From Rubrimonas cliftonensis (GTDB lineage: Bacteria > Pseudomonadota > Alphaproteobacteria > Rhodobacterales > Rhodobacteraceae), in contig NZ_FNQM01000001.1 of the NCBI RefSeq assembly GCF_900107585.1, positions 434,001 through 498,000 of the forward strand: a stretch of DNA of 64,000 bases, in the 5' to 3' direction. Numbering within the stretch: position 1 is the stretch's first letter; every line of letters starts with the position of its first letter. A model generated the notes under the pieces. It saw nothing but the letters and a program-made list of their open reading frames with translations, had not been told where the DNA came from and ran no database searches. Below are positions 24,103-33,526 of the stretch, piece by piece. The position numbers and the translations under genes were made by a program.

Positions 24103-25608
24103 TCACCGCTTCCCCTCGAAGCGGTCGGCGATCAGCCGGTCCAGCGAGCGCACGCCCCATCCGGTCGCGCCCGCCGGCGCGTAGTCGGTCGCCGCGCTGC
24201 GCAGGGTGACGCCGGCGATGTCGATGTGCGCCCAGGGCAGCCCGTCCTTCACGAAGCGCTTGAGGAACTGCGCCGCGGTGATGCTGCCCGCCGGCCTGCC
24301 GCCGACGTTCTTCATGTCGGCCAGCCGCGACTTGAGCTGCTTGTCGTAGTCCTTGCCGAGCGGCAGCCGCCACGCCCCCTCGCCCACCGCGTCGCAGGCG
24401 GCCTTGAGGTCGTTGGCCAACGCGTCGTCGGTGGAGAAGAAGCCCGCGTTGTGGTTGCCGAGCGCGATGATGACTGCCCCGGTCAGCGTCGCGAGGTCGA
24501 TCATGGCGGCGGGCCTGAACGTCTCCTGCGCGTACCACATGGCGTCGCACAGGACCATCCGGCCCTCGGCGTCGGTGGAGATGATCTCGACCGTGTCGCC
24601 CTTCATGGTGCGGATGATGTCGCCCGGCCGCATCGCGCGGTCGGACGGCATGTTCTCCACAAGTCCAACGATTCCGACGACATTCGCCTTCGCCTTGCGC
24701 AGCGCCAGCGTCCGCATCACGCCCGAGACGACCGCGGCGCCGCCCATGTCCATGGTCATCTCCTCCATGCCGGAGGAGGGCTTGATCGAGATGCCGCCGG
24801 TGTCGAACACGACGCCCTTGCCCACCAGCGCCAGCGGCGCCTCGTCGCCGCCGCCCATCCACTTCATCACGACGAGCTTGCTCTCGGAGATGGAGCCGTG
24901 GCCGACCGCCAGCAGGCAGCGCATGCCGAGCTTCTCCATCTCGGCCTCGCCGAGGATCTCCACGTCGAGGCCCAGCTCGCCCATCGCGCCCAGCCGCGCG
25001 GCGAAATCGTCGGTGGTGAGGATGTTCGCGGGCTCGTTGACGAGATCGCGGGTGAAGAACACGCCCTCCGCCAGAGCCGCCATCGGGCCGGAAAGCCGCG
25101 CCACCTTCTCCGGCGCGTCGGAGGCGAAGGTGATGCGGCGCGGCGCGGGGCCCGGCTTCTCGTCACCCTCCTCGCCGTTCTCCTCGCCCAGCGTCACGGC
25201 CTTGTGATCCTTGAAGTCATAGAGCCGCAGCGCCGCGCCGAACGCCGCCTCCGCCTGCGCCTCGGGCGCGCCGTCGCCGTAGATCGTGACCGCGCCGGAC
25301 CCCAGGCGCCCCGCCGCCGCCGAACCCGCGCGCCGAGCGTCCTCCCCGGTTTCGCCGAGCGCGACGACGATAAGCCGCGTCGCCTTCATGCCGGCCGGAA
25401 AGGACAATGTCGCCGCGTCGCCGGGCTTGTTCTTGAATTCCTTCGACGCCAGCAGCCGGGAGACCGCGCCCTGCGCCGCCGCGTCGGCGGCCTGCGCGGC
25501 GGGGCCAAGGGCGCCGCCGGGCCGCGCGAAAACGACCACCGCGCCCTCCATCGAGGTGATGGGAGCGTCCTCGAACGCGACATAGGTGATCTCGGCGGGA
25601 CTGGTCAT
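24103..25608 (-). CDS. pepA: Leucyl aminopeptidase (M17)
   Basis: Cytosolic two-metal aminopeptidase removing N-terminal residues, 501 residues. The M17 signature is present as STDAEGRMVLCDAMWY (about residues 342-357; the usual first residue is Asn). Other catalytic elements are LVGKGVVFDTGGISIKPSSG, MDMGGAAVVSGVMR and WRLPLGKDYDKQLKSRLADM. The ATG at 25608 follows TGGAG by 6 bases and starts a clean MTSPAEITYVAFED head; the longer frame to 25665 is not needed. It is divergent from lptF, a very common arrangement in proteobacteria. Confidence 0.94.
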   Translation of the reverse strand: MTSPAEITYVAFEDAPITSMEGAVVVFARPGGALGPAAQAADAAAQGAVSRLLASKEFKNKPGDAATLSFPAGMKATRLIVVALGETGEDARRAGSAAAGRLGSGAVTIYGDGAPEAQAEAAFGAALRLYDFKDHKAVTLGEENGEEGDEKPGPAPRRITFASDAPEKVARLSGPMAALAEGVFFTRDLVNEPANILTTDDFAARLGAMGELGLDVEILGEAEMEKLGMRCLLAVGHGSISESKLVVMKWMGGGDEAPLALVGKGVVFDTGGISIKPSSGMEEMTMDMGGAAVVSGVMRTLALRKAKANVVGIVGLVENMPSDRAMRPGDIIRTMKGDTVEIISTDAEGRMVLCDAMWYAQETFRPAAMIDLATLTGAVIIALGNHNAGFFSTDDALANDLKAACDAVGEGAWRLPLGKDYDKQLKSRLADMKNVGGRPAGSITAAQFLKRFVKDGLPWAHIDIAGVTLRSAATDYAPAGATGWGVRSLDRLIADRFEGKR

Positions 25609-25736
25609 GGCGGGCTCCAGATGCGACTTCATGCGATGAGTAGCCCGCCAACGCGCCCGGGCCAAGTCGGGCGCCGGCGCAGCGGGGCCGGCCCGGCGCG
25701 CCGGCGGCGCGACGACGCGAGAAGGAGGCCCGCAGG

Positions 25737-26873
25737 ATGCCCACCCGCCTGTCGCGATATGTGCTGCGCGAGCTGGCGCGGCCGTTCGCCTTCTTCCTTC
25801 TGGTGCTGACCGCGGTGATCTGGCTGACGCAGTCGCTCGGCGTCATCGAAATCGTGGTGAACAGCGGCCAGAGCGCCGGGCTGTTCCTGCAGTTCGTCGC
25901 GCTGCTGGCGCCGGCGGCGCTCGCCATCGTCCTGCCGCTGGCGGCGTTCGCGGCGACGCTCTACGCGGTGCACCGCCTCTTCGGCGAGAGCGAGCTCGTC
26001 GCCATGATCGCCGCCGGCATGAGCCCCGCCGCCCTCGCCCGCCCCGTCGCGCTGTTCGGCGCGCTGGTCGCCCTGGCGGTGGCCTTCTGCACGATCTACG
26101 CCGCCCCCGCCGCCACCCGTGAGATGCGCGAGCGCATCGCGAACCTGCGCGGCGACATCGCCAACGCGCTGGTGTTCGAGGGGCAGTTCCTCCATCCGGC
26201 GCCGGGCCTGACCATCTACGTCCGCGAGAACTCGGGCTCCGGCGAGATGACCGGCCTCTTCGTCCATGACCAGCGCGACCCGGAGGCGGAAGTCACCTAC
26301 ACCGCCCGCCGCGCGGTGCTGGCCAGGGCCGAGGGCGGCCCCCGCATCATGATGCAGGACGGCGCCGCCCAGCGCCGCGACGTCGAGAACGGCGCCCTCA
26401 GCGTCCTGCGCTTCGACGAACTGGTGTTCGATCTGGGCCAGTTCATGAGCGCCGCCGGCGACCGCGCGCCCAAAGTGTCCGAGCGCAGCCTTGCGGAACT
26501 CGTCGCCCCCGACCGCGCGGCGCTGGGCGACGCGGCGGATCGGGCGCTGGGCCGCTTCTACGCCGAGGGGCACGATCGGCTCAGCGCGCCGCTCTACGCC
26601 GTCGCGCTGCCACTGATCGCGCTGGCGACCGTGATCGCGGGCGGCTTCAGCCGCAGGGGATACGGCAAGCGCATCGCTCTGGCCGTGCTGATCGGGGTCT
26701 CGGTGCGGGTGCTCGGATTCGCCGCGAAGGCGATGGCGGCGGGCGCGCCCGCAACATGGCCGCTGCTCTACTTTCCTCCGCTGATCGCCATTCTCGGCGC
26801 GCTCTGGGCGCTTTCGCGCGAGACCGGCGTCCCGCGTCATCCGGCGATGCGTGCGGCCGGGGGCGCATCGTGA
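25737..26873 (+). CDS. lptF: Lipopolysaccharide export permease LptF
   Basis: One of two inner-membrane permeases of the LptB2FG ABC exporter that extracts LPS from the membrane. The 378 residues have the typical start (MPTRLSRYVLRELARPFAFF), three N-terminal helices, a periplasmic beta-jellyroll region (about 120-270) and three C-terminal helices. GGAGG lies upstream of the ATG. The stop overlaps lptG (GTGA). The ATPase gene lptB is not in the window. Confidence 0.92.
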   Translation: MPTRLSRYVLRELARPFAFFLLVLTAVIWLTQSLGVIEIVVNSGQSAGLFLQFVALLAPAALAIVLPLAAFAATLYAVHRLFGESELVAMIAAGMSPAALARPVALFGALVALAVAFCTIYAAPAATREMRERIANLRGDIANALVFEGQFLHPAPGLTIYVRENSGSGEMTGLFVHDQRDPEAEVTYTARRAVLARAEGGPRIMMQDGAAQRRDVENGALSVLRFDELVFDLGQFMSAAGDRAPKVSERSLAELVAPDRAALGDAADRALGRFYAEGHDRLSAPLYAVALPLIALATVIAGGFSRRGYGKRIALAVLIGVSVRVLGFAAKAMAAGAPATWPLLYFPPLIAILGALWALSRETGVPRHPAMRAAGGAS

Positions 26874-28054
26874 GCTGGACCCTGACGCGTTACATCGGCG
26901 CGAGGTTCGTGAGCACGCTCGGGCTGGTGTTCCTCACCGCCTGTCTCGTGGTGTTTCTCGGCAATCTGATCGAACTGCTGCGCGAGGCCGGCGAAGCTGG
27001 GGGCGTGGGTTTCGCGCGCGTCGCCGCCATCGCGGCGCTGAAGGCGCCGACCATCGCGCTCGTCGCCCTGCCCTTCATGGTTATGCTGGCGGCCCTCGCC
27101 TGCTACGCGCGCCTCGCCCGCTCATCGGAACTGGTGGTGACGCGGGCGGCGGGCGTGTCTGCGTGGGCGGCCCTCGCGCCGGCGGTGCTTGTCGCCTTCG
27201 CCACCGGCTTTCTCAGCGTGACCCTCTTCAACCCCCTCGCCGCCGCCACCGCATCCCGGGCCGAAACGCTCGAGGCCCGCAGTTTCGACGGCCGCACCGG
27301 CCGCATCTCCGTGTCGGCGGAGGGACTGTGGCTGCGGCAGGGCGGCGGCGCCGAACCGGGAGGGCAGACCGTCGTGCACGCCCGCTCGGCGAACGCCGAC
27401 GCGACCGAACTGCGCCATGTGACGCTATTCTCCTTCAACCGCGACGGAGACCTAGTCGGGCGGATAAACGCGAAGAACGCCCGCCTGTCGCCTGGCGCGT
27501 GGCTTCTGACCGACGCCCTGACGCGTCGCCTCGACGAGCGCGAGGCGACCGCCGACGCCGACACGCTCCCGGCTCCCGAGACCGACGATGCGAGCGCACT
27601 CGAGGTGGACGGCCCGAGAGCCCCTCCCGAACGTTTCGATCCTAGCCTTGAAGTGCCGACCGAACTCACGCGGGAGCAGATACTCGAGAGCTTCGAGAAG
27701 CCCGAAGCCATCTCGTTCTGGGCGCTTCCGGGGTTCATCCGCACGCTGGAGGATGCCGGGTTCTCGGCCCTGCGCCACAGGCTGCACTGGCAGGCCCAGC
27801 TCGCGTCGCCCCTGCTGTTCGCCGGCATGTGCATGGTCGGCGCCTCTTTCGCCATGCGCCACCATCGTCAGGGCGGTCTGGGGTTCATGGCGCTCGGGGC
27901 GGTTCTCGCCGGTTTCGGATTCTATGCTCTGACCGACATCGCCAAGGCGCTCGGCGCTTCCGGCGCGGTTCCCACGCTGCTCGCCGCATGGGTTCCGCCC
28001 AGCGCCGCCGTTCTGCTTGCGGCCGCCTTGCTGCTCCATCTCGAGGACGGGTAG
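26870..28054 (+). CDS. lptG: Lipopolysaccharide export permease LptG
   Basis: Partner permease of LptF. It begins at GTG 26870, overlapping the lptF stop, and gives 394 residues: MSWTLTRYIGARFVSTLGLV, helices at about 15-35, 60-80 and 100-125, a periplasmic domain, and C-terminal helices after LHWQAQLASPLLFAGMCMVG. The periplasmic domain carries an acidic insert (ATADADTLPAPETDDASALE). An open frame runs further upstream inside lptF but is not coding. Confidence 0.92.
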   Translation: MSWTLTRYIGARFVSTLGLVFLTACLVVFLGNLIELLREAGEAGGVGFARVAAIAALKAPTIALVALPFMVMLAALACYARLARSSELVVTRAAGVSAWAALAPAVLVAFATGFLSVTLFNPLAAATASRAETLEARSFDGRTGRISVSAEGLWLRQGGGAEPGGQTVVHARSANADATELRHVTLFSFNRDGDLVGRINAKNARLSPGAWLLTDALTRRLDEREATADADTLPAPETDDASALEVDGPRAPPERFDPSLEVPTELTREQILESFEKPEAISFWALPGFIRTLEDAGFSALRHRLHWQAQLASPLLFAGMCMVGASFAMRHHRQGGLGFMALGAVLAGFGFYALTDIAKALGASGAVPTLLAAWVPPSAAVLLAAALLLHLEDG

Positions 28055-28128
28055 GGTGCCGGCGCCGCCAACCGCTCCCGTCTCCGCCCCTGCGCCACAT
28101 CCCGCCGAACGAAGCGCCAAATGACGCC

Positions 28129-30345
28129 ATGACGAGCAGCGCCACGAGATCGACCGCAGCGCGCGCGGCGCTCTCGGTTGCGCTGGCCGCGGCGCTCGCG
28201 CCCGCCGGCGCCCCCGCGCAGGACCGGGAAGCCTCGCTCGACGAGATGATCGGGGTCGCGGCGACGGACCGGGACACGCCTGCGGCGCTCGTCGCCGACA
28301 TCGTGCGATACGACGAGAACGCCGGCACGCTGACCGCCGACGGCGACGTTGTGGTCTACTATGGCGAGCGCACGCTGCGCGCCGCGTCGATCACCTACAA
28401 CACCCGCACCGGGGCGATCGCGGCCAAGGGTCCGATCGCGCTGCAGGACGGCTCGGGAACCACGCTGCTCGCCGACGCGGCCTCGCTGGACGACGACCTG
28501 CGCGACGGCGTGGCGAGCGGCGCCCGCGCGGTGCTCGCCGACGGCGCCGGGCTCCTGGCCGCCGTGCAGGGAACCCGGATCGACGGGCGCTACACGGCGC
28601 TTTCGCGCGCAGTCTATTCGTCCTGCACGGTGTGCGCGGCGTCGCCGACGCCGCTCTGGGCGATCCGCGCCGAGCAGGTCGTGCACGATGCGGAAACGCG
28701 GGACATCTACTACCGCGACGTCGTTTTCGAAGCCCTCGGCGTGCCCGTCGCGTGGCTCCCGAGCTTCCGGCATCCCGACCCCGGCGTGGAGCGGCGCAGC
28801 GGCGTGCTGGCGCCCACCTTCCTGCAGTCGAGCAGCTACGGCCTCGCGATCAAGCTTCCCTACTTCGTCACCCTTGGCCCGAACGCCGACGCCACGCTGA
28901 CGGCGTTTCCAACGGAGAACGACGGCGGGATTCTGGAGGTCGAGCACCGTCGCCGCTACGCCAGCGGCGGCTTCGACCTGAACGGCAGTTTCGGATATCT
29001 CGACATCGGGGAAGGCGAGGGGCCGGAGATGCGGGGCCACCTCTTCGGATCCGGGCGCTTCGACCTTCCGCACGACGCGCTGCCTTCAGGCACGGTCGCG
29101 GGCTTCGAACTGGCGACGACGACTGACGACGACTATCTGCGCCGCTACGACTTTTCCGACGAGGATCGTCTCACCAGCGAAGCCTACGTCGCGAACTGGG
29201 GCGATGAGGACTACTTCCATCTGGCGGCGGTCTATGTCGATTCGCTTCGGGTCAACGAACGCGACAGCGCAATTCCCCAGCCCCTCCCCGAGTTCGACGC
29301 GCGGCTCGCGGCCGACGACCCGTTCCTCGGCGGCGCGCTTGGCTTCACCGCCAGCGGGGTGGCGCTGCGGCGCGGCGAGGGGCGCGACGTCAATCGCCTG
29401 AGCCTCGGCGCGGACTGGAACCGCGAGACGATCGTGGAGGGCGGCGTCGCCCTGCGCGGCTTCGCCTCGATTCGCGGCGACCTCTATCAGACGTCCGACG
29501 ACCCCGACTTCGACTCCGATCCCACGCTGCGCGTCGCACCCCTCGTCGGGGCCGAAGCGCGCCTGCCCTTCATCTCCTTCACCGGCGACGTGACGCAGAT
29601 CATCGAACCCGTGGCGCAGATCGTCCTCGCGCCGCAGAACTTCGGCGACGACAACATCCCCAACGAAGACAGTCTGCTGGTGGAGTTCGACGAAACCAAC
29701 CTGTTCGAGATCGATCGCTTCCCCGGTCATGACCGGGTGGAAAGCGGCGCGCGGCTGAACCTCGGGGTCAACTATGCGCTCGTCGGGCCGGCGGGCCTCG
29801 ACTTCGAGGCGCGCGCCGGCCGGGTGATCCGACTGACCGAGGAGACGAGCTTCTCGGCCGGCTCCGGCCTCGACCAGACACGGTCGGACTGGGTGGCCGC
29901 GTGGTCGGTCGGGCTGGCGGACTGGCTGCGCTTCTCGAACCGCTTCCGCATCGGCGACGATCTGGAGATCGCGCGCAACGAGGCCTCGGCGATGATTTCC
30001 GGCGACCGCGGCGCCATCCGGGCCAGCTACGTCTTTCTGGCCGAGGACGACACGGCCGGCGCCCTGGACGACCGCTCCGAGGTATCCCTCGCGGCGACTC
30101 TGCGGCTCGATCCGCAGTGGGAGGTGTCAGGCTTCATGCGGCGCGACATCGTCGAGGAGAATTTCGTCGAGACCGCGGCGCAGGTCGCCTATCGCACCGA
30201 ATGCGCCGCCTTCGAATTCTACGCCAAGCGCGACTTCACCGACACCCAGAACGCGCCCGCCGAGACGACGTTCGGCCTGCGCGTGCGGCTATATGGCGCC
30301 GCCGATGGCGCAAGGCGACGATCTGCGGTATGCGGACGGCCCTGA
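28129..30345 (+). CDS. lptD: LPS assembly outer-membrane protein LptD
   Basis: Outer-membrane beta-barrel that inserts LPS into the outer leaflet together with LptE. The 738 residues have a signal peptide (about 1-31, ending GAPAQ), an N-terminal OstA-like domain (NAGTLTADGDVVVYYGERTL, about residues 65-84), then YSSCTVCAASPTPLWAIRAE and the barrel from about residue 215. Four Cys in two clusters (two in the N-terminal domain, two near the C terminus: TECAAF and AVCGRP) recall the disulfides of the Escherichia coli protein. ATG 28129 is chosen because it starts the signal peptide. The stop overlaps the next start (TGATG). Confidence 0.93.
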   Translation: MTSSATRSTAARAALSVALAAALAPAGAPAQDREASLDEMIGVAATDRDTPAALVADIVRYDENAGTLTADGDVVVYYGERTLRAASITYNTRTGAIAAKGPIALQDGSGTTLLADAASLDDDLRDGVASGARAVLADGAGLLAAVQGTRIDGRYTALSRAVYSSCTVCAASPTPLWAIRAEQVVHDAETRDIYYRDVVFEALGVPVAWLPSFRHPDPGVERRSGVLAPTFLQSSSYGLAIKLPYFVTLGPNADATLTAFPTENDGGILEVEHRRRYASGGFDLNGSFGYLDIGEGEGPEMRGHLFGSGRFDLPHDALPSGTVAGFELATTTDDDYLRRYDFSDEDRLTSEAYVANWGDEDYFHLAAVYVDSLRVNERDSAIPQPLPEFDARLAADDPFLGGALGFTASGVALRRGEGRDVNRLSLGADWNRETIVEGGVALRGFASIRGDLYQTSDDPDFDSDPTLRVAPLVGAEARLPFISFTGDVTQIIEPVAQIVLAPQNFGDDNIPNEDSLLVEFDETNLFEIDRFPGHDRVESGARLNLGVNYALVGPAGLDFEARAGRVIRLTEETSFSAGSGLDQTRSDWVAAWSVGLADWLRFSNRFRIGDDLEIARNEASAMISGDRGAIRASYVFLAEDDTAGALDDRSEVSLAATLRLDPQWEVSGFMRRDIVEENFVETAAQVAYRTECAAFEFYAKRDFTDTQNAPAETTFGLRVRLYGAADGARRRSAVCGRP

Positions 30346-31616
30346 TGTTCAAGCCATCGCGAGGCGGGAAAATGCTGGCGCGCAACGCACTCGTCGCCGC
30401 GGCGCTCATCGCGGCGGCGCTGTCTCCGCCGCCCTTCGAGGGCGGGCCGCCAGGGCCATGGGCGACGCAGGCTTCGGCCCAGACGCCCTTCGAGCCCGCC
30501 GCCGTCGTGAACGGCGATGTCGTGACGCGCTACGATGTCGAGCAGCGAGCCCGGTTTCTGCGCATGTCCGGCGCGCAGCCCGGCCCCGAACTCGAACAGG
30601 CGGCGCTCGCCCAGCTCACCGACGACCGGATCAAGCTCGCCGCCGCCGAGATGGTCGGCCTGACGGTCGATGAGGAGACGCTGGCGCGCGGCGTGCGGGA
30701 GTATGCGGCCAACCGGGGGCTGACGATGGAGGCGCTCGACGCCCAGCTGCGCCGGGCCGGCGTCGACATGGCCGCGCTCGAAGACGCGATCGCCGCCGAC
30801 ATCGCCTGGCGCGGGGCCGTCCGCCGGCGCTTCGGCGCACAGGCCGAGCCGAGTGACGCCGAGCTCGATCAGGAGCTTGCGCTGGCTGCGACCGGCCAAT
30901 CGGTCAGCTACCGGCTGCAGGAGCTGTCGATGCCGTTCGCCGCGCGGGGCGAGGCGGAGACGATGGCGCTCGCCGAGCAGCTCTCCCGTGAGCTCGGCGC
31001 CGGCGGCGACTTCCGCGCGGCGGTGCAGCGCTACAGCTCCTCTCCGAGCGCCGCGCAGGGCGGCGACATCGGCTGGATCTCGGAGGCCGCGCTCCCCGAT
31101 CAGGTTGCGCGCGAACTGGCCGCCACCGGCGAGGGCGGCGTCACCGCGCCGTTGCCCCTGCCGGGCGGCGTGACGATCCTGAAGCTTGTCGAGACGCGCC
31201 GGGAAACGGTCCAGGCCGGCGCGGAAACGCTCGACCTTGTAATGCTGCAGGCGCGCGGTGCGACCGCCCGGCAGCTTCTCGAGCGCGTCTTGCAGGGTGA
31301 GCCGGATTGCGCGACCGCACAGGCGCGGGCCGAAACCGACGCCGACCTCAACGCGATCCGTTCCGACCCCACCGACAGCGCGGCGATGCAGCAGACCACG
31401 CGGGACGCCGTTCGCGGCCTCGTGGACGGGCAGAACAGCGGTCCGCTGCCGGCGCAGGGCGGCGCGATCGCCTTCGTCGTGTGCAGCCGCGTGAGCGGCG
31501 CGAGCCCCGAAGCGCGCGAGGCGCTGCGCGGGCAGGTGCGAAGCCAGCGGCTCGAGGGGTTTGCGGCGGGCTGGCTTCAGGAGCTGCGCAACGACGCCGT
31601 GATCGACCGGCGATGA
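30345..31616 (+). CDS. surA: SurA-like periplasmic chaperone / peptidyl-prolyl isomerase
   Basis: A 423-residue exported parvulin-type protein. After a signal peptide ending near TQASAQ comes a SurA N-terminal helical domain (AAVVNGDVVTRYDVEQRARF, about residues 53-72) and a rotamase domain with YRLQELSMPFAARGE, SSPSAAQGGDIGWISEAALP and PLPLPGGVTILKLVETR. SurA helps fold outer-membrane proteins including LptD, its upstream neighbour. ATG 30345 overlaps the lptD stop; ATG 30372, preceded by GAGGCGGG, is an alternative that still keeps the signal peptide. Confidence 0.85.
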   Translation: MFKPSRGGKMLARNALVAAALIAAALSPPPFEGGPPGPWATQASAQTPFEPAAVVNGDVVTRYDVEQRARFLRMSGAQPGPELEQAALAQLTDDRIKLAAAEMVGLTVDEETLARGVREYAANRGLTMEALDAQLRRAGVDMAALEDAIAADIAWRGAVRRRFGAQAEPSDAELDQELALAATGQSVSYRLQELSMPFAARGEAETMALAEQLSRELGAGGDFRAAVQRYSSSPSAAQGGDIGWISEAALPDQVARELAATGEGGVTAPLPLPGGVTILKLVETRRETVQAGAETLDLVMLQARGATARQLLERVLQGEPDCATAQARAETDADLNAIRSDPTDSAAMQQTTRDAVRGLVDGQNSGPLPAQGGAIAFVVCSRVSGASPEAREALRGQVRSQRLEGFAAGWLQELRNDAVIDRR

Positions 31617-32623
31617 CGCGGCCGCTCGCCCTCACCATGGGCGACCCCGCCGGCGTCGGCGGAGAGATTGCGGTCGCGGCGTGGGCCGAGCTTTCGCGCG
31701 ATGCCGGCGCGCGCCCGTTCTTCGCGATCGACGATCCGCGCCGCCTCGCCGCCATCGCCGCGACGCGCGGGCTCCGCGTGCGGGAGATCGGGTCGCCTGA
31801 CGAGGCCGCCGCCCTTTTCCGCGAAGCGCTGCCTGTTCTGGCCGAGCCGCTTGCCGCTCCCGCCCCGCCGGGACGGCCGGACGCCGCCAACGCTCCAGCG
31901 GTCGTGCGGTCCATCGCGCGCGCGGCCCGCCTCGCGATGGACGGCGTCGCGGCGGGGGTCGTGACCAACCCGATCAACAAGAAGGCGCTCATGGACGGCG
32001 CCGGCTTCGCCTTTCCCGGCCACACGGAATACCTCGCCCATCTCGACGGCGCGGCGCGCGCGGTGATGATGCTCGCCGCGCCCGCGCTGAAGGTGATCCC
32101 GGTCACGATTCACCTGAGCCTCGCGGACGCGATCGCCGCGCTCGACGCCGCCTCCATCCGGGAGACCATCCGCATCGCCCATGCCGCGTTGCGGCGCGAC
32201 TTCGGGATTGCGATGCCGCGCTTCGCCGTCTCCGGCCTGAATCCGCACGCCGGCGAAGGCGGCGCCATGGGCCGGGAGGAGATCACGCTCATCGGCCCCG
32301 CGCTAGACGCGCTGCGCGCCGAGGGTCTCGACATCGCCGGCCCGCTGCCCGCCGACACGATGTTCCACCCCGCCGCGCGGGCGCGCTACGACGTCGCCGT
32401 GTGCATGTATCACGATCAGGCGCTCATCCCGATCAAGACGCTGGATTTCGCCCATGGCGTGAACGTGACGCTGGGGCTCTCGTTCATCCGCACCTCGCCG
32501 GACCACGGCACCGCCTACGACATCGCGGGAAAGGGGACGGCGGACGCCGCAAGCCTCATCGAGGCCCTGCGCCTCGCCGACGCGATGGCGAAGGCGCGCG
32601 CATCCGGGGGGCCCGGGTTCTGA
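31613..32623 (+). CDS. pdxA: 4-hydroxythreonine-4-phosphate dehydrogenase
   Basis: PdxA oxidises 4-phosphohydroxy-L-threonine in the DXP-dependent route to pyridoxal phosphate. The 336-residue protein starts [20 protein letters not shown] and carries the metal-binding elements [29 protein letters not shown] and [20 protein letters not shown]. The start overlaps the surA-like stop (ATGA), and the stop overlaps the rsmA coding frame, so lptF to rsmA appears to be one transcript. Confidence 0.94.
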   Translation: MTRPLALTMGDPAGVGGEIAVAAWAELSRDAGARPFFAIDDPRRLAAIAATRGLRVREIGSPDEAAALFREALPVLAEPLAAPAPPGRPDAANAPAVVRSIARAARLAMDGVAAGVVTNPINKKALMDGAGFAFPGHTEYLAHLDGAARAVMMLAAPALKVIPVTIHLSLADAIAALDAASIRETIRIAHAALRRDFGIAMPRFAVSGLNPHAGEGGAMGREEITLIGPALDALRAEGLDIAGPLPADTMFHPAARARYDVAVCMYHDQALIPIKTLDFAHGVNVTLGLSFIRTSPDHGTAYDIAGKGTADAASLIEALRLADAMAKARASGGPGF

Positions 32624-33516
32624 GCGGCGGCGACGGCGCCGCGACCGCCGCGGACGGGCTGCCGCCGCTGCGGGCCGTGATCGCCGAGCACGGCCTGGCG
32701 GCAAGGCGCGCGCTCGGCCAGAATTTCCTGCTCGACCTCAATCTCACCGGCCGCATCGCGCGCGGCGCCGGCGATCTCGCCGGCGTCGACGTCCTGGAGA
32801 TCGGGCCCGGCCCGGGCGGCCTCACGCGCGCGCTGCTGGCTCAGGGAGCGCGCCGCGTCGTCGCCGTCGAACGCGACGCGCGATGCCTGCCGGCGCTGGC
32901 GGCGGTCTCGGCGCGCTGGTCCGGAAGGCTCGAGGTCGTCGAGGGCGACGCGCTGGCGCTCGATCACGCCGGGCTCGTCGGCCGCCCCGCCGTCGTCGTC
33001 GCCAACCTGCCCTACAACATCGGCACCGAGTTGCTCGTGCGCTGGCTGCGCGGCGGCGGCGGGGGGGAGAGGGGCGCCGACGACGGCGCGTGGCCCCCTT
33101 GGTGGTCGCATCTCACGCTGATGTTCCAGCGGGAGGTCGCCGAGCGCATCGTGGCGGCCCCCGGCTCCCCGCACTATGGCAGGCTCGCCGTGCTGGCGGG
33201 CTGGCGCACGCGGTCGCGCATTCTGTTCGACATCAGCCCCGCCGCCTTCACGCCGCCGCCGAAGGTGACGTCCGCCGTCGTGTCGATCGCGCCCTGCGAG
33301 CCGGTCGCCGAGGCGAGCCTGTCGGCGCTTGAGCGGGTGACGGCGGCGGCCTTCGGCCAGCGGCGGAAAATGCTGCGGCAGGCGCTCAGGACGCTGGGGC
33401 GCGACCCCGCGCCCCTGCTCGCCGCCGCCGGCGCCGACCCGCAGGCGCGGGCCGAGACGCTGGACGTCCCGGCCTTCTGCGCGCTTGCACGGGCGCTCGA
33501 AGCGGCGGAGCGCTGA
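32620..33516 (+). CDS. rsmA: 16S rRNA dimethyladenosine transferase (KsgA), start uncertain
   Basis: Dimethylates the two adenines in the 3' hairpin of 16S rRNA. The 298 residues contain [20 protein letters not shown], the SAM motif [20 protein letters not shown], the catalytic [11 protein letters not shown] and the C-terminal KVTSAVVSI. The conserved alphaproteobacterial head [15 protein letters not shown] lies upstream of the first GTG (32677). No ATG, GTG or TTG exists between pdxA and that point, so CTG at 32620, overlapping the pdxA stop as CTGA, is proposed as the start. GTG 32677 is the conservative choice. Confidence 0.9.
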   Translation: MSGGDGAATAADGLPPLRAVIAEHGLAARRALGQNFLLDLNLTGRIARGAGDLAGVDVLEIGPGPGGLTRALLAQGARRVVAVERDARCLPALAAVSARWSGRLEVVEGDALALDHAGLVGRPAVVVANLPYNIGTELLVRWLRGGGGGERGADDGAWPPWWSHLTLMFQREVAERIVAAPGSPHYGRLAVLAGWRTRSRILFDISPAAFTPPPKVTSAVVSIAPCEPVAEASLSALERVTAAAFGQRRKMLRQALRTLGRDPAPLLAAAGADPQARAETLDVPAFCALARALEAAER

Positions 33517-33526
33517 GGCGCCGCTC

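Noticed and set aside
27829-28128. Upstream extension of lptD inside lptG
   Set aside because: The extra 100 residues are Arg-rich antisense-like sequence; the signal peptide starts at 28129.
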